From Microcebus murinus (Eukaryota; Chordata; Mammalia; Primates; Cheirogaleidae), in contig NC_134106.1 of NCBI RefSeq assembly GCF_040939455.1, forward strand, positions 89,721,001-89,785,000: a stretch of 64,000 nt of DNA, in the 5' to 3' direction. The first letter of the stretch is position 1. The number at the start of each line of letters is the position of its first letter. Positions 54,571 to 64,000 of the stretch are shown here, one piece after another. Under the pieces are notes generated by a model. It saw nothing but the letters and a program-made list of their open reading frames with translations, made no database searches and was not told the DNA's origin. The position numbers and the translations under genes are program-made.

Positions 54571-55554
54571 GATTTCTTCCCCTCACTCCTAAGTCACTGC
54601 ATTCCTTGACCTCCCTCTTGTGTTACGACTATATTTCCCCCTATCTTTTCACTTTAGGGTATCACCAGTCTTGAATTATGTAATGAGGGCTGAAAACAAC
54701 TGTAGCATATTCCAAAACAGTGTTTTTTCTCTGGGATGCAACCCAACACCTTTCAAAGGAGTCAAACAAAGTATTCAGGGCATATGCGTACCTTCTAAGC
54801 ATTGGCTTTTGTTGCCCTTTGCCAGTTGCAAAAGGAAAAAGAGCAAACTTCCAAAAATACCCCCAAGAGACTACTTGGTATTTGAGCCTGGCTCAAGGCA
54901 GAAAATATGAAAAGCCCTGTGTGAAAACCTGTCTTTGGTGAGAGACTTCTGGCCAGCAAAGACTGCCCCAATACTCTTCATAAAGCAAACAAGCCTCTGA
55001 AAACCTGGCCACTCACTCTTGAAGCAACTCAAATTCCATCACTAGGAATTTGACTTATTACTAATACAATTTCCTTCATGAGCAGATGTTGGACACAAGG
55101 AATATCCCAACTAGGGCAATTCAGATTCCCAATCCTTCCTATTTTACTTAAGCTGTAGGTGTATTTACACAAAAGTTTGGGCAGCATTAAACCACAGCTA
55201 GCCCAACAGGTCCGGGATGCTCCGGAGCAACCCATCCTTCCCACTTGAAAGGCATCTTTTGCCCAAGAATCCGCCAAAGGAGTTTCCGGTTCTTTTGGAA
55301 TCCAGGTCTTCAGCACAACATGGCTTTTTTCTTTCCTTTCCCCCCCCCCACCTGTTCAACCAACAAGCAAGCTGAGACATTAAGTATTTTTCCACGGTTC
55401 TCCACAAATGCAAAATGTTGTTCTGCTTGCATATAAATGAGACCTTACAGTTTACAAAGAGCTCTCTTACCTGTTTCCTTATTTCATCTTCCCAGGAGCC
55501 TCTGAAAGTGAGGTGGATAGAGGTGCCTGTTGTAGGGTAAAATAAAAACCGAAC
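54571..55554. other. Unassigned sequence
   Basis: About 1 kb with no recognised repeat. A C-run of 9 lies at 55341. Overlapping frames at 54620-54941 (plus) and 55029-55569 (minus, up to 123 codons) show no domain, no conserved motif and no splice context. Confidence 0.35.
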
Positions 55555-55630
55555 TGAACTTGGAGTCAAAAGAAATTGAGCTTAAGTCCAACTCTACTAC
55601 TAACTAGCTGTGTGATCTTATATCAGTTAA
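55555..55630 (+). mobile_element. MIR SINE, 5' part, interrupted
   Basis: 'gagcttaagtccaactctac' and 'actagctgtgtgatcttata' are the MIR core; it stops near 55630 and resumes near 56200. Confidence 0.65.
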
Positions 55631-56165
55631 GATTTAGGTCAACTCAGAGAGTCAAAACATCTAAAATAATAGTGGCTCAGACAAGATAGAAGTCTATTTG
55701 TCTCTAATAGAAGAGAATCCAGAAGTAAGCAGTCCAAAGCTAGTGAGGTGACTGCTTGATCAGAAGTGATCCAGCTCCTTATATTTTACTGGGTAAGATC
55801 ATAGTGGAGTTACAGGAAGGATTTTGTGAAGGATTGTTTGTATTTCAGTTTAAGGGATATTTGTAACACTATTTTATTTATGCTGTACATGGAGCTTCTA
55901 TTCATGTCTTAAGGTAGTTAAGGTGGCTGGATGGACTCCAGCCATCCTGTCCATATTCCAGCCATCAGAATGGAAGAAATGAAATGGAGAAGGAAGGAAG
56001 GAGAGGGTGCAGGACGGCTGTCATCTGTGTGACATCCACCTTCCACTTACATCCCATTCCTTGGGACTTGACCACGTGACTGCAACTAACTGCAGGGGAG
56101 GCTGGGTCTTATTTCAGGCCATGTGCACAGCTAAAAATCACAAGTTGTACAACAAAGAATAATGA
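55631..56165 (-). repeat. Ancient interspersed repeat splitting a MIR, family unresolved
   Basis: 'taatagtggctcagacaaga' then 'gaagtctatttgtctctaat' and, at the far end, 'ttacatcccattccttggga' and 'gcaggggaggctgggtctta' recall a common old mammalian repeat (reads as minus strand, LTR-like). An unrelated-looking 60-base piece inside (55805-55870) recurs at 59399. Confidence 0.5.
55805..55870 (+). repeat. Copy 1 of an unassigned repeat
   Basis: 'gaaggattttgtgaaggatt' and 'gtttaagggatatttgtaac' are closely matched at 59399-59465, with about four of five bases identical by eye. Confidence 0.6.
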
Positions 56166-56199
56166 AAAAATTAATTTTGAGAGAACTAGCAGGCTCTGC

Positions 56200-56265
56200 T
56201 ACAGTCTCAAGCAAGTTATATAACCCCTCTTAGCCTATTTCTTCATCTGCGAATACATAAATCCT
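56200..56265 (+). mobile_element. MIR SINE, continuation
   Basis: 'caagcaagttatataacccc' and 'cctatttcttcatctgcgaa' complete the MIR broken at 55630. Confidence 0.65.
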
Positions 56266-56591
56266 GACTTCATAGGCCGGTCCTTGACCAGAGCTGAAGC
56301 TGGTCTTACTGATCTCCCACTTTGGAATAGATGGTGCCTGGATCAGGGATTTCATTCTTGTGATATATGAGCTTCCAAGATACCAAGTATGGGCTGAACC
56401 AGAACCCAGGCAGGAGAGTGGAGGTCTAAATGGCAAGCAGAGTAAGGAAAAAAGACATTTTTGGATGGGATAGAGATGGAGATAAAAGAAAACACTAAAA
56501 AGATGAAATCAAGACAAAGGTAATGTGAGGAGGTAGGAAAGAAAAAGGTGGACCTAAATTATTGCCTGGAACTACAGACATTTAGTCACAT
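56266..56591. other. Unassigned sequence
   Basis: No element recognised; purine-rich at 56440-56540. Confidence 0.4.
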
Positions 56592-56606
56592 TAAATATTT
56601 GTTTGT
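56592..56606 (+). repeat. Target-site duplication (left) of Alu
   Basis: TAAATATTTGTTTGT, identical to 56937-56951. Confidence 0.95.
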
Positions 56607-56936
56607 GGCCGGGCGCTGTGGCTCACGCCTGTAATCCTAGCTCTTGGGAGGCCGAGGCGGGTGGATTGCTCGAGGTCAGGAGTTCAAAACCAGCCTGAGC
56701 AAGAGCGAGACCCCGTCTCTACTATAAATAGAAAGAAATTAATTGGCCAACTGATATATATATAAAAAATTAGCCGGGCATGGTGGCGCATGCCTGTAGT
56801 CCCAGCTACTCGGGGGGCTGAGGCAGAAGGATCACTCAAGCCCAGGAGTTTGAGGTTGCTGTGAGCTAGGCTGACGCCACGGCACTCACTCTAGCCTGGA
56901 CAACAAAGTGAGACTCTGTCTCAAAAAAAAAAAAAA
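56607..56936 (+). mobile_element. Strepsirrhine-type Alu SINE
   Basis: 7SL-derived dimer beginning 'ggccgggcgctgtggctcac'. Pol III box B sequence is 'ggtcaggagttcaaaacc'. Linker 'aatagaaagaaattaattgg' and right-arm 'gctgacgccacggcactcac' are diagnostic of strepsirrhine Alus. Many CpGs are intact and the A-tail is 13-14 bases, so it is recent. Perfect 15-base target duplications flank it. Confidence 0.97.
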
Positions 56937-56951
56937 TAAATATTTGTTTGT
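56937..56951 (+). repeat. Target-site duplication (right) of Alu
   Basis: TAAATATTTGTTTGT directly after the A-tail. Confidence 0.95.
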
Positions 56952-56999
56952 ATTCGATGTTTGTTTATGAGGTGTGTTTCTGGAAGAATCAACACAGTT

Positions 57000-57120
57000 T
57001 TAATGTTCAGGGTCAATGTAGGCAATGACAAGGATTAAATGAGAACGTTTGCAAAAACGCCTTGTGGGCTATGTAGTGCCACTCAAATGTAGTAAATAAT
57101 AGTAGTGTTATTAACAACTA
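57000..57120 (+). mobile_element. MIR 3' fragment
   Basis: 'gacaaggattaaatgagaac', 'ggctatgtagtgccactcaa' and 'tagtaaataatagtagtgtt' are the MIR tail. Confidence 0.6.
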
Positions 57121-57304
57121 ATGCTATCTTACCATCATTTTGTGATTATAAGGATTATAAGTGAATATAGTATCTTAGGAAATCTCAAGTGTCCAAAATA
57201 ATCGTTTCTGATGATGAGAAATACAAATCACTACAGGCCAGGCATCAAAGGATTTTATCCCTTTTATGGAGAGCATATTTCTCAGGTATTCTCCAATCCC
57301 AAGC

Positions 57305-57435
57305 AAGAAATACCTCCGGATTTAGGAGACCTCATTTCCTGACACAGCTCCACGACTTACTAGATTCGTGGCCTTTGAAAATCATTTAAGGCAGACTAAG
57401 CCTCAGTGTACCCAACTATAAAAGGAAGAAATATG
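57305..57435 (+). mobile_element. MIR fragment
   Basis: 'cacagctccacgacttacta', 'gcctcagtgtacccaactat' and 'aaaaggaagaaatatg' follow the MIR core. Confidence 0.65.
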
Positions 57436-57569
57436 TGCTCATTTCAAAAGATAAAGTTCAATTTAGATCCTGGATCCATGTATTAAATAAATAATAACAG
57501 AATAATTTCTGTATGCCATGTGTTTTCCCGGAAGCCTATAAGCCATAAGGTACCATCCAAATATAAAGT

Positions 57570-57850
57570 GGTATTAGGCAGTGATTAGGAGTGTAGATGT
57601 GAAGGCAGAGTGCCCTAACTCCTGGCTCTGCCATTTGCTGGAAGTGTGATATTGGCCCTTAACCTGTCTGGGCTGCAGGTTTCTCATCTGCAAAAGGAGA
57701 ATGATAGGAGTATGTACTTCACAGGACTGTCATGAAAATAAAATGGCTCAATGCATGTAAATTGCTTAGAATAATACCTGGCATGTACTAAATGAAATGT
57801 ACCTGAAATGTACCAAGTGTTCAAGACGTAACAGCTAGTATTATTCAGGT
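57570..57850 (+). mobile_element. MIR SINE, near full length
   Basis: 'cctggctctgccatttgctg', 'gcaggtttctcatctgcaaa', 'gactgtcatgaaaataaaat' and 'taatacctggcatgtacta' give an almost complete MIR, the best preserved in the window. Confidence 0.9.
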
Positions 57851-58091
57851 TATTGTTGTTCCAATAAAAGCAATTGCCTAGTCTGCCTGCACGTGGCTCT
57901 TGTCTTGGCTCCACCATCCAGATTCTTCAGTGAATGCCATTTTTGAGGAAACTGCTGCATACCAAGCAAGAGACAAGGACTTAGGCATACAATGTTTATT
58001 TCTTACAAATAGTCCTATAATTGTTATTGTTATCAGAAGAAATTGTCCAAGTTCATACCTGGCATCTGAACCAATCCTCTCTGAATCTAAT
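57851..58091. other. Unassigned sequence
   Basis: Short non-repeat gap; 77-codon frames on both strands overlap the adjoining repeats and are not gene-like. Confidence 0.35.
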
Positions 58092-58272
58092 GACTTTGTT
58101 TTTTTGTTTGTTTGTTTATTTTTTCTTGTGTGAATTTAAGGAGTACAAGTGCAGTTTTGTTACCCGGTGAAGTCTAGGCTCTTAGTGTAACCATCACCCT
58201 AATAATGCACATTGTACCCAAACTTTGTTATTTCAACCTCTACCTATTTTATTTTTATTTCCCTATCCGAAG
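58092..58272 (-). mobile_element. L1 3' end
   Basis: A T-rich head (tail in reverse, with TTTG units), then 'tacccggtgaagtctaggct', 'gtgtaaccatcaccctaata' and 'gcacattgtacccaaact', the reverse-complemented 3' UTR of a primate-age L1. Only about 180 bases. Confidence 0.85.
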
Positions 58273-58389
58273 TTTGCTGATTATTTTTTTATTCTGACTC
58301 TCTAGTTGGGAGAAAAATTCTATGAGTAGGAATTTTGCCTAGTTCACCAGCAGATGTTGCCTGCAGGATTAGGCCACGGCTTTATGGCA
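58273..58389. other. Unassigned sequence
   Basis: Nothing recognised. Confidence 0.4.
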
Positions 58390-58680
58390 CAGCATCGATG
58401 GCCTCTGTGGCCTGACTCTTGCCTACTTCTCCAGTCTTTTCTCTTCTCACCATTCCCCACCACCCTGTCATTAATATAATCCCTTTCTTTTATTGAAGTC
58501 TTCACTGCTCTTCAAAAGAACCATCCCTTCTATAACAACATCTCTTTGACCTTGCCATCTATTCTGCCTTTAAGGCTCTCCTTTTCTTCTGCACATCCTA
58601 TGTGATAACACAGACTTCTTTAAGACCCACATCAGGAAGGTAACATCACGACTCAGAGGGAAGACGCATCAGACAAAGCC
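58390..58680 (+). mobile_element. LINE2 (L2) fragment
   Basis: 'gcctacttctccagtctttt', 'ctctttgaccttgccatcta' and 'ctgcacatcctatgtgataa' keep the plus-strand L2 order; diverged. Confidence 0.5.
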
Positions 58681-59398
58681 TTCATTGAAACCCATTCCAG
58701 CTGAGTATCAAAGAATCAAATAAAGATGCTTTATTTATAGCATCTCTTTACTTCTATAGAATGGGAATAGGATTTGCATTCCCTCCATTTCCTGCAAGTG
58801 GTATAAGCCTTCCCCCACATTTCCAACTGATGTCTCATTCTTCAAACACCTATTGACTCCGGACTCTGTGCCAAACTTACATTAGAGAGAGCTCACCCTC
58901 TAAATGTGCACTGCATACTGACCATATCCCTAAATACGTGCAACTATTCCTGCTGTCCAAATGTGGCTTGAGTGTTTATCAAGATAATTTGCATTTGGAA
59001 CCAGAACCATAGACATGATTGAATATAGCAATTTAAAGCATACTAAATAAATGCTGCCAAAGGCTTTCTGTGCATTCTAATTCCTAGTTTGAACTCTGTT
59101 TTCTCCAATTGCTCTTGAAAGCATAAATCCGGCTGCAGTGTATCTCTGGTGGCTGAGCTCTATACATGTGCACATAACTATGATATTCTAATTTATGACA
59201 CATTCACTCCAAATAACTACATGCACCTGACCTTCTTCCCACTTCGGGAAAATGGGACCACTGGGAATAGTGTATTGCATTATGTGTCCTAGAAGTGAAA
59301 TAGAGAGGAAAAACACTTTTATTAGTCCTTTTGACAAAGAATGACTGAACTCTTAAAGAGCAATATTTTTAAGATCCTACATTAGGATAATGTCTTAG
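58681..59398. other. Unassigned sequence
   Basis: No repeat or gene recognised. Confidence 0.35.
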
Positions 59399-59465
59399 GA
59401 GAGTTGTGGAGAGGATTTTGTGAATGATCATTTACATTCTAATTTAAGAGATATTTGCATCACTA
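59399..59465 (+). repeat. Copy 2 of an unassigned repeat
   Basis: 'gaggattttgtgaatgatca' and 'atttaagagatatttgcatc' match 55805-55870. Confidence 0.6.
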
Positions 59466-59524
59466 ACACAGAAATGGGCTCGCAGTAAAATGTAAGGTTC
59501 ACCAGTGCTGCATAAAGGGCACAA

Positions 59525-59660
59525 GGATGGAGTTAGACCTGAAGATAAATTCCAGCCGTGTTACATGCTGTGCAGCTTTAGGCAAGTACCTTAAGCTCCA
59601 CTAAACCTCAGTTCTAAAAGCTATAAAAAGAGAATAGTAATAATGTCTACATCTGGAGAT
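59525..59660 (+). mobile_element. MIR SINE
   Basis: 'ttccagccgtgttacatgct', 'ctttaggcaagtaccttaag' and 'ctataaaaagagaatagtaa' follow MIR. Confidence 0.7.
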
Positions 59661-60095
59661 GTAAGGGGAGTAGTAACCTTTAGAAGACATTATCTATGCT
59701 ACTTGCTTTGGAAATCAGAGCCTTAGAGATGACTGAAGATATAACTATAAGGAAGTATGACAGGGAACAGAGCCTGTGCTGTGAAAGGCTTTTGGTCCAG
59801 CTAAGGCCAAGTAGGACCTCAACTGCTGGATCTAGGTCTCTGCTCTGGAAACCCAGAGATCTAGTCTATGATAGTTCCAGAGGTGCAGAGGTGATCAGCT
59901 TATGAGAAACAAACCAAACTGCACAGGCAGACAACTGAATGTTACTGTAACTGAAATTTGAACTTAAGCCATATCTCAAAACTCAGTTAGGAAGAAAGAC
60001 TTACCTAAAAATGTCCTCGTTGGTAGTTATTTCAAAACTTAATTGAGTTATGGGTAGGTGCTAGAGAAAGCTAAACTCTCTTCAAAAGAAAATGA
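59661..60095. other. Unassigned sequence
   Basis: Contains a 69-codon frame (59696-59905) without features. Confidence 0.35.
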
Positions 60096-60099
60096 AAAG

Positions 60100-60190
60100 A
60101 TGTGCATGCACGTGTGTATATGTGTCTGTGTGTGTCTACATATAGGTAGATAATTCTGAGAGAGAAGAGAGAGAGAATAGAGGAGGGGGA
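60100..60190. repeat. TG/TA and GA-rich compound repeat
   Basis: Imperfect TG/TA tract to 60145, then GA-rich units to about 60190. Confidence 0.85.
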
Positions 60191-60339
60191 TGGCAGAGAG
60201 AGAAATGATGAGGATGCTGGAAGGAAACAAGGATACCTAAGGCTCAACTTAATGCTACTTGCACCACCCTGAAGTGCCATTATCTAAAAACCTCAGGGAA
60301 GGTCCCATGACTACTCCAGCCTTGTATATTTTGTACATT

Positions 60340-60342
<3 letters not shown>

Positions 60343-60382
<40 letters not shown>
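60343..60382. repeat. (TG)n microsatellite
   Basis: About 20 uninterrupted TG units. Confidence 0.97.
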
Positions 60383-60384
<2 letters not shown>

Positions 60385-61249
60385 TTATGAAGGAAAGAGT
60401 TTGAGTTTCCTGGATCAATGGTAGCAAAAATACAAAAATATAGTTGTAAGACCCAAAGTAGGCAAATTTAGCAAGTTAAAGCTAAAGATGACCCCAAGAG
60501 AGCCAACCTTCCCCCTCTCCCCCAGCATGGAGAACTCACAGAAATACTAGAAAGACCCTTAAACTTTTCCACAAATCATGCAATAGGATACCAAAACAAT
60601 CTTATCTAGATCCTAAGAGGCAGATTTTTAATAAGGAAAAAAATGTATCCCAAGAATCAGATTATTTGAAATCTTCATGATAAATGCATGTTCTCTGTCA
60701 TCACTCTCCTTAGGAAGCTAAGTCCTACTCAGAAGTTTACTTAGGCAAATATAAATTCAAAGCTATAGGAATGTAATGATCCTGAGGAAATATATTTTCT
60801 GGATGGTTACAAAATAGGGACAACCTTGACAAATTAAGGATGTCCTATCCAACCTCTGTTGACCAAGGTATCCTGTCTCTCAGGCAGAACTAGAACATAT
60901 TGACCAGATCTTTATCTACGTTATCTTGGTTGTACAATTCTCTTGGATGTACTAACCACATATATTCTGCCTAGCCTCAGTTGGTGTGTTTTCTCTTTCT
61001 TCACATTTATCAATACCATTTTCTGTGACTCAACCTTATCTTGTGGGTACGGACAAGACTTTGCTAGGTCCAGAGGTACGTCCAGATTGGAAAACCACTT
61101 GAGGTGTTTCCACTCTGTTATTTTTGCCTGATTCTTTTAGGGCTAGCTAATTTCCTCTACCATGTGCTCACTTTGTAGCTTAGCCTTCAGAAGGTAATCT
61201 TATTTTCCTTGTTCCCAAGTCCTTAGATGACAACTTGCTGTAGCCTCGA
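60383..61249. other. Unassigned sequence
   Basis: No element or gene recognised. Confidence 0.35.
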
Positions 61250-61310
61250 GTATGGAAAACTAGTGTAATGAACTTGGCACCTAGTTGATGTTCAATAAAT
61301 GTTAATCCCC
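61250..61310 (+). mobile_element. LINE2/MIR3 tail
   Basis: 'aacttggcacctagttgatg' and 'ttcaataaatgttaatc' form the common L2/MIR3 terminus. Confidence 0.6.
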
Positions 61311-61689
61311 TCTTTTCCCTTGGGGGATAGAAGACCATTGCAATCTATTTATGAACAAGTATTTAATAAGGGCTGGCAGAGAGTAGTGAGTTAATAACAG
61401 AGGCTGCTGTGTAAAATATATTGGCAAAGGGAGTTAAGAATAGTTACGTATTTTTTGTACAACATTAAAAATGTGAATTATAACTTGATTTCAATGGTAT
61501 TGTTGAGATGAATGCAAAAAATATTGATTATAATTGTAATATACCTAGGCAGAAGAGTTTTAATTCCAACATTGTCTAGAAGTTAACATGAGTTAGTATG
61601 AACCCATGGAAATGAAAATTTTTTTAAACTACTCATGCCACTAATATAATATATTCTTATCATACATTTACCTTTACACATCTGTCTCC
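61311..61689. other. Unassigned AT-rich sequence
   Basis: Nothing recognised. Confidence 0.35.
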
Positions 61690-61815
61690 TCTGTTATTAA
61701 CAGTCTGTGAAATCCTTGAAGTCAGGAACTATGTCTATCTCTAGCATTCAGCAGTGCTAGCTACACAACAGTATTTGGTAGATATTTACGCAGTGTATAT
61801 TGAATACACACTGAT
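61690..61815 (+). mobile_element. LINE2 3' end
   Basis: 'gtgaaatccttgaagtcagg', 'aactatgtctatctctagca' and 'tttggtagatatttacgcag' are an L2 terminus with some loss. Confidence 0.7.
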
Positions 61816-62329
61816 CTTGACATTCAAGAAATGACCTTGCCAATGGAATCCACTTCATTCCATTACTATGTAAATATTCATCCCTCTTGCTGCATTTCTC
61901 TCCAGAGGCTAATATTTCTCCTCTTTCAGCTTGAATCTTTTGAAAAGGAATGAGGAAATAAAGTTTGGGGGTTGGGGTGGGTAGAGGCTTTTCTTTCGGG
62001 TTTGAGGTTTTTTAGTTTGTTTTATTTCGAGAGATGTAGTAGGGATTATAATACTAAAATATTTGCTACGTATCAAAATGACCCTCCAAACGTGGGATGC
62101 AAAGAACAAAGTAAGTATAAATGTTTGTCTAAGACAAAATTTTAATGAACTCTGAGAATCTCCACTTCACTTGTGCATGCTTATGACAACTAAATGTCCA
62201 CATTCACTGAAGAACAATAGCACTATCTTCCCATGAGTTATGGAGAGGCACTAAGCAGCTAGGATAGAAAGGAAAATATTAATAGAAAACAAATATTGGG
62301 TTCCTGGATGGGGAAGAATGAGAGGGAAA
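61816..62329. other. Unassigned sequence
   Basis: Nothing recognised; mixed composition. Confidence 0.35.
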
Positions 62330-62490
62330 CAAATATGTACTGTATGTCTACTTTGTATCAGCTATTGCCAGGATTTTTTATAGCTTGGCTCAATCCTATA
62401 AGAAAGGGATCATTATGATTCCCATTCTATACATATAAAAACTGATGTCTTATAGTCACACATCTAGTAAGTGGCTTGGGTTCTTATTTT
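62330..62490 (-). mobile_element. MIR SINE
   Basis: 'gtctactttgtatcagctat', 'agaaagggatcattatgatt' and 'gtcacacatctagtaagtgg' match reverse-complemented MIR. Confidence 0.75.
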
Positions 62491-62977
62491 GGTCTGTCTG
62501 GCTCAAAATATCTATCTGTTTCTACTAAATCAGTATTTCCCACGTATTTCCAAGTCAAAGAATAACCTAGAACACTTGACGAAAACCTGCAAATCTGAGT
62601 GTCTATCTGGAGATCTCATCTGGATAAGTCTGGGGTGTGGACTAAGTTTGTGAAATTTTAGTTCACATAAGGTGGTTTTTATGACCAAGCAAGATTTGTA
62701 TCTCCCTACTGCATCACCCCACCTGCCCAGAGAAAGCCAAAGTATCAAAATATCCGCTAGTGTCAAAATAGCCCCAAGACAGACAAAGAGCTAAAAGGCT
62801 TTAAATTTCTGTACCATAATCTCCATTCATCTCCTTCCCTCTATCCTTTCCTCTATCCATTTCATTTTATGAGCAGTAAAAATATATTCATGACATGTTA
62901 TCTCATGTTAAAGCACTGCTTTTAACAGATCTATCCCACCAAGACTCCCCTATACAAACTTATAAACTAAAGTCTAC
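62491..62977. other. Unassigned sequence
   Basis: No repeat recognised; overlapping short frames on both strands only. Confidence 0.35.
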
Positions 62978-63167
62978 TTTTTTTTTTTAATTTCATGTTT
63001 GATTTTATTTTATTTTATTTTTTTAATTTTTTTTTATTTTGGCATATTATGGGGGTACAGATTTTAAGGTTTCAATAAATGCCCATTTCCCCCCTCCCCC
63101 CAAAAGTCTGAGTCTCCATCATGACCATCCCCCAGATGGTGCACATCTCACTCATTGTGTATGTATA

Positions 63168-63198
63168 TACCCGCCCCCCTCCCCCCTCCCACCTCCCC
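63168..63198 (-). other. L1 3' UTR G-quadruplex tract
   Basis: C-runs on the plus strand read as four or more G-runs of 3-6 bases on the L1 sense strand. A G-rich 3' UTR polypurine tract is a known general feature of mammalian L1s. Confidence 0.8.
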
Positions 63199-63246
63199 AA
63201 TACCCTATTACTGTAGTACCTATGTGTCCACTTAGGTGCTACTCAG

Positions 63247-63999
63247 CTAATACCAGTTTGCTGGAGAATATATCTGGTGCTTGTTTTTCCATTCTTGGGA
63301 TACTTCACTTAGTAGTATGGGTTCCAGCTCTAACCAGGAAAATATAAGATGTGCTATATCACCATTGTTTCTTAGAGCTGAATAGTACTCCATGGTATAC
63401 ATATACCACATTTTATTAATCCATTCTTGGATTGATGGGCACTTGGGCTGTTTCCACAGCCTTGCAATTATGAATTGTGCTGCTATAAACATTCGAGTGC
63501 AGGTGTCTTTTTTGTAGAGTGTCACTGGATCATTTGGGTAGATGCCCAGCAATGGGATTGCTGGATCAAATGGTAGATTCACTTGTATCGCTTTAAGGTA
63601 TCTCCATATTGCTTTCCACAGAGGTTGAACTAGTTTGCAGTCCCACCAGCAGTGTAGGAGTGTTCCTCTCTCTCCGCAACCACGCCAGCATTTATTGTTT
63701 GGAGATTTTTTTATAAAGGCCATTCTCACTGGGGTTAAGTGATATCTCATTGTGGTTTTGATTTGCATTTCCCTGATGATTAGAGATGTTGAGCATTTCT
63801 TCATATGTTTGTTGGCCATTCTTCTGTCTTCTTTAGAAAAATTTCTGTTCAAGTCCTTTGCCCACTTTTTAATGGGGTTATTTGATTTTTTCTTCCTAAT
63901 TTTCGTGAGTTCTAAGTAGATTCTAGTTATCAGTCCCTTATCGGATGCATAGGATGCAAAAATTTTCTCCCATTCTGTAGGTTGTCTGTTTAGAAAGTC
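63247..63999 (-). CDS. L1 ORF2 protein, C-terminal 250 residues (partial)
   Basis: ORF2p is the endonuclease/reverse transcriptase that retrotransposes L1 (and, in trans, Alu). Only the C-terminal segment lies here; its N-terminal domains are outside. The frame is open from the right edge to a TAG at 63247-63249 without a stop or frameshift. It includes the Cys-rich motif C-x3-C-x7-H-x4-C (start CWRGC, end HCWWDC) that ends mammalian ORF2p, then W-rich text and the conserved terminal '[13 protein letters not shown]' stretch. No true start codon is here; the coding region enters from the right. This is a mobile-element gene, not a host gene. An intact frame suggests a recent copy; activity cannot be judged. 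Confidence 0.9.
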   Translation of the reverse strand, partial: DFLNRQPTEWEKIFASYASDKGLITRIYLELTKIRKKKSNNPIKKWAKDLNRNFSKEDRRMANKHMKKCSTSLIIREMQIKTTMRYHLTPVRMAFIKKSPNNKCWRGCGERGTLLHCWWDCKLVQPLWKAIWRYLKAIQVNLPFDPAIPLLGIYPNDPVTLYKKDTCTRMFIAAQFIIARLWKQPKCPSIQEWINKMWYMYTMEYYSALRNNGDIAHLIFSWLELEPILLSEVSQEWKNKHQIYSPANWY

Positions 64000-64000
64000 T

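Larger units (their letters stand above)
62978..64000 (-). mobile_element. Young strepsirrhine L1, 3' part, runs off the window
   Basis: Read on the minus strand: ORF2 C-terminal coding (63999-63247), a 3' UTR with two G-rich tracts (63168-63198 and about 63087-63102) and the terminus 'tgtacccccataatatgcc', then an A-rich tail with AAAAT units. The frame is undamaged. The 5' end lies outside the window, so it cannot be told whether the copy is full length. Confidence 0.93.

Noticed and set aside
55198..55569. 123-codon minus-strand frame overlapping other frames
   Set aside because: The opposite strand and another frame are also open here; no protein family recognised.
63247..63852. Reading the 201-residue minus-strand frame as a complete gene with its own start
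   Set aside because: The apparent start is an internal TTG; the frame is open upstream to the window edge and the protein is the C-terminal part of L1 ORF2.

Overview
The window is nuclear DNA of a primate, most likely a strepsirrhine (lemur or galago group). The best evidence is the young Alu at 56607-56936. Its linker and its right-arm 'gctgacgccacggcactcac' are typical of strepsirrhine Alus, as are the L1 3' ends at 2218, 36600, 39954 and 63000, which share a 'cataatatgc'-type terminus. This assignment comes from remembered consensus sequences; no alignment was run.

I recognise no host protein-coding exon, tRNA, rRNA, snRNA or CpG island. The sequence is AT-rich and repeat-laden, so it is either intergenic or inside a very large intron. 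The only credible long reading frame is the end of an L1 ORF2 on the minus strand, running off the right edge (63247-63999). Nearly all other short open frames are translations of repeats or chance frames.

Layout. 1-6000: old LINE2, MIR and MLT1 LTR layers plus an L1 3' piece carrying a CA microsatellite. 6000-15500: mostly unassigned sequence with MIR/L2 fragments and a compact non-repeat block near 9.2-9.5 kb holding regulatory-type motifs. 15885-17060: an MLT1 LTR followed by MaLR internal sequence with a visible tRNA-Leu-type primer binding site. 17.2-30.8 kb: MIR, a CR1/L3-like relic, L2, an E-box cluster, two LTR-like elements in opposite orientation and an MLT1 solo LTR. 31.3-31.8 kb: a unique block that looks enhancer-like. 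33803-37515: a nearly whole MaLR provirus (LTR-internal-LTR, minus strand) split by a 5'-truncated L1 that carries an apparent 3' transduction and has matching 10-bp target duplications. 37.5-44.6 kb: unique sequence, an L2 hit by a tiny L1 tail, a MER5A-type hAT element and MIR. 44.6-50.5 kb: several L1M 3' ends, one split by an AluJ-like element, and a dense simple-repeat cluster. 52.9-54.1 kb: an L1 fragment abutting a hAT-Charlie relic. 55.5-58.7 kb: a split MIR, the young Alu, more MIR, and L1 and L2 pieces. 62978-64000: a young L1.

There is no operon-like or pathway logic here. The readable story is the order of insertions: MIR/L2/L3 first, then MaLR LTRs and hAT elements, then L1M/L1 and AluJ, then the lineage-specific Alu and L1. 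The strongest observations are the nested L1 with a transduced tail, the interrupted MIRs that date LTR insertions, the three-E-box cluster near 19.4 kb, and a few non-repeat blocks that merit a conservation test. I see no convincing new biological system.
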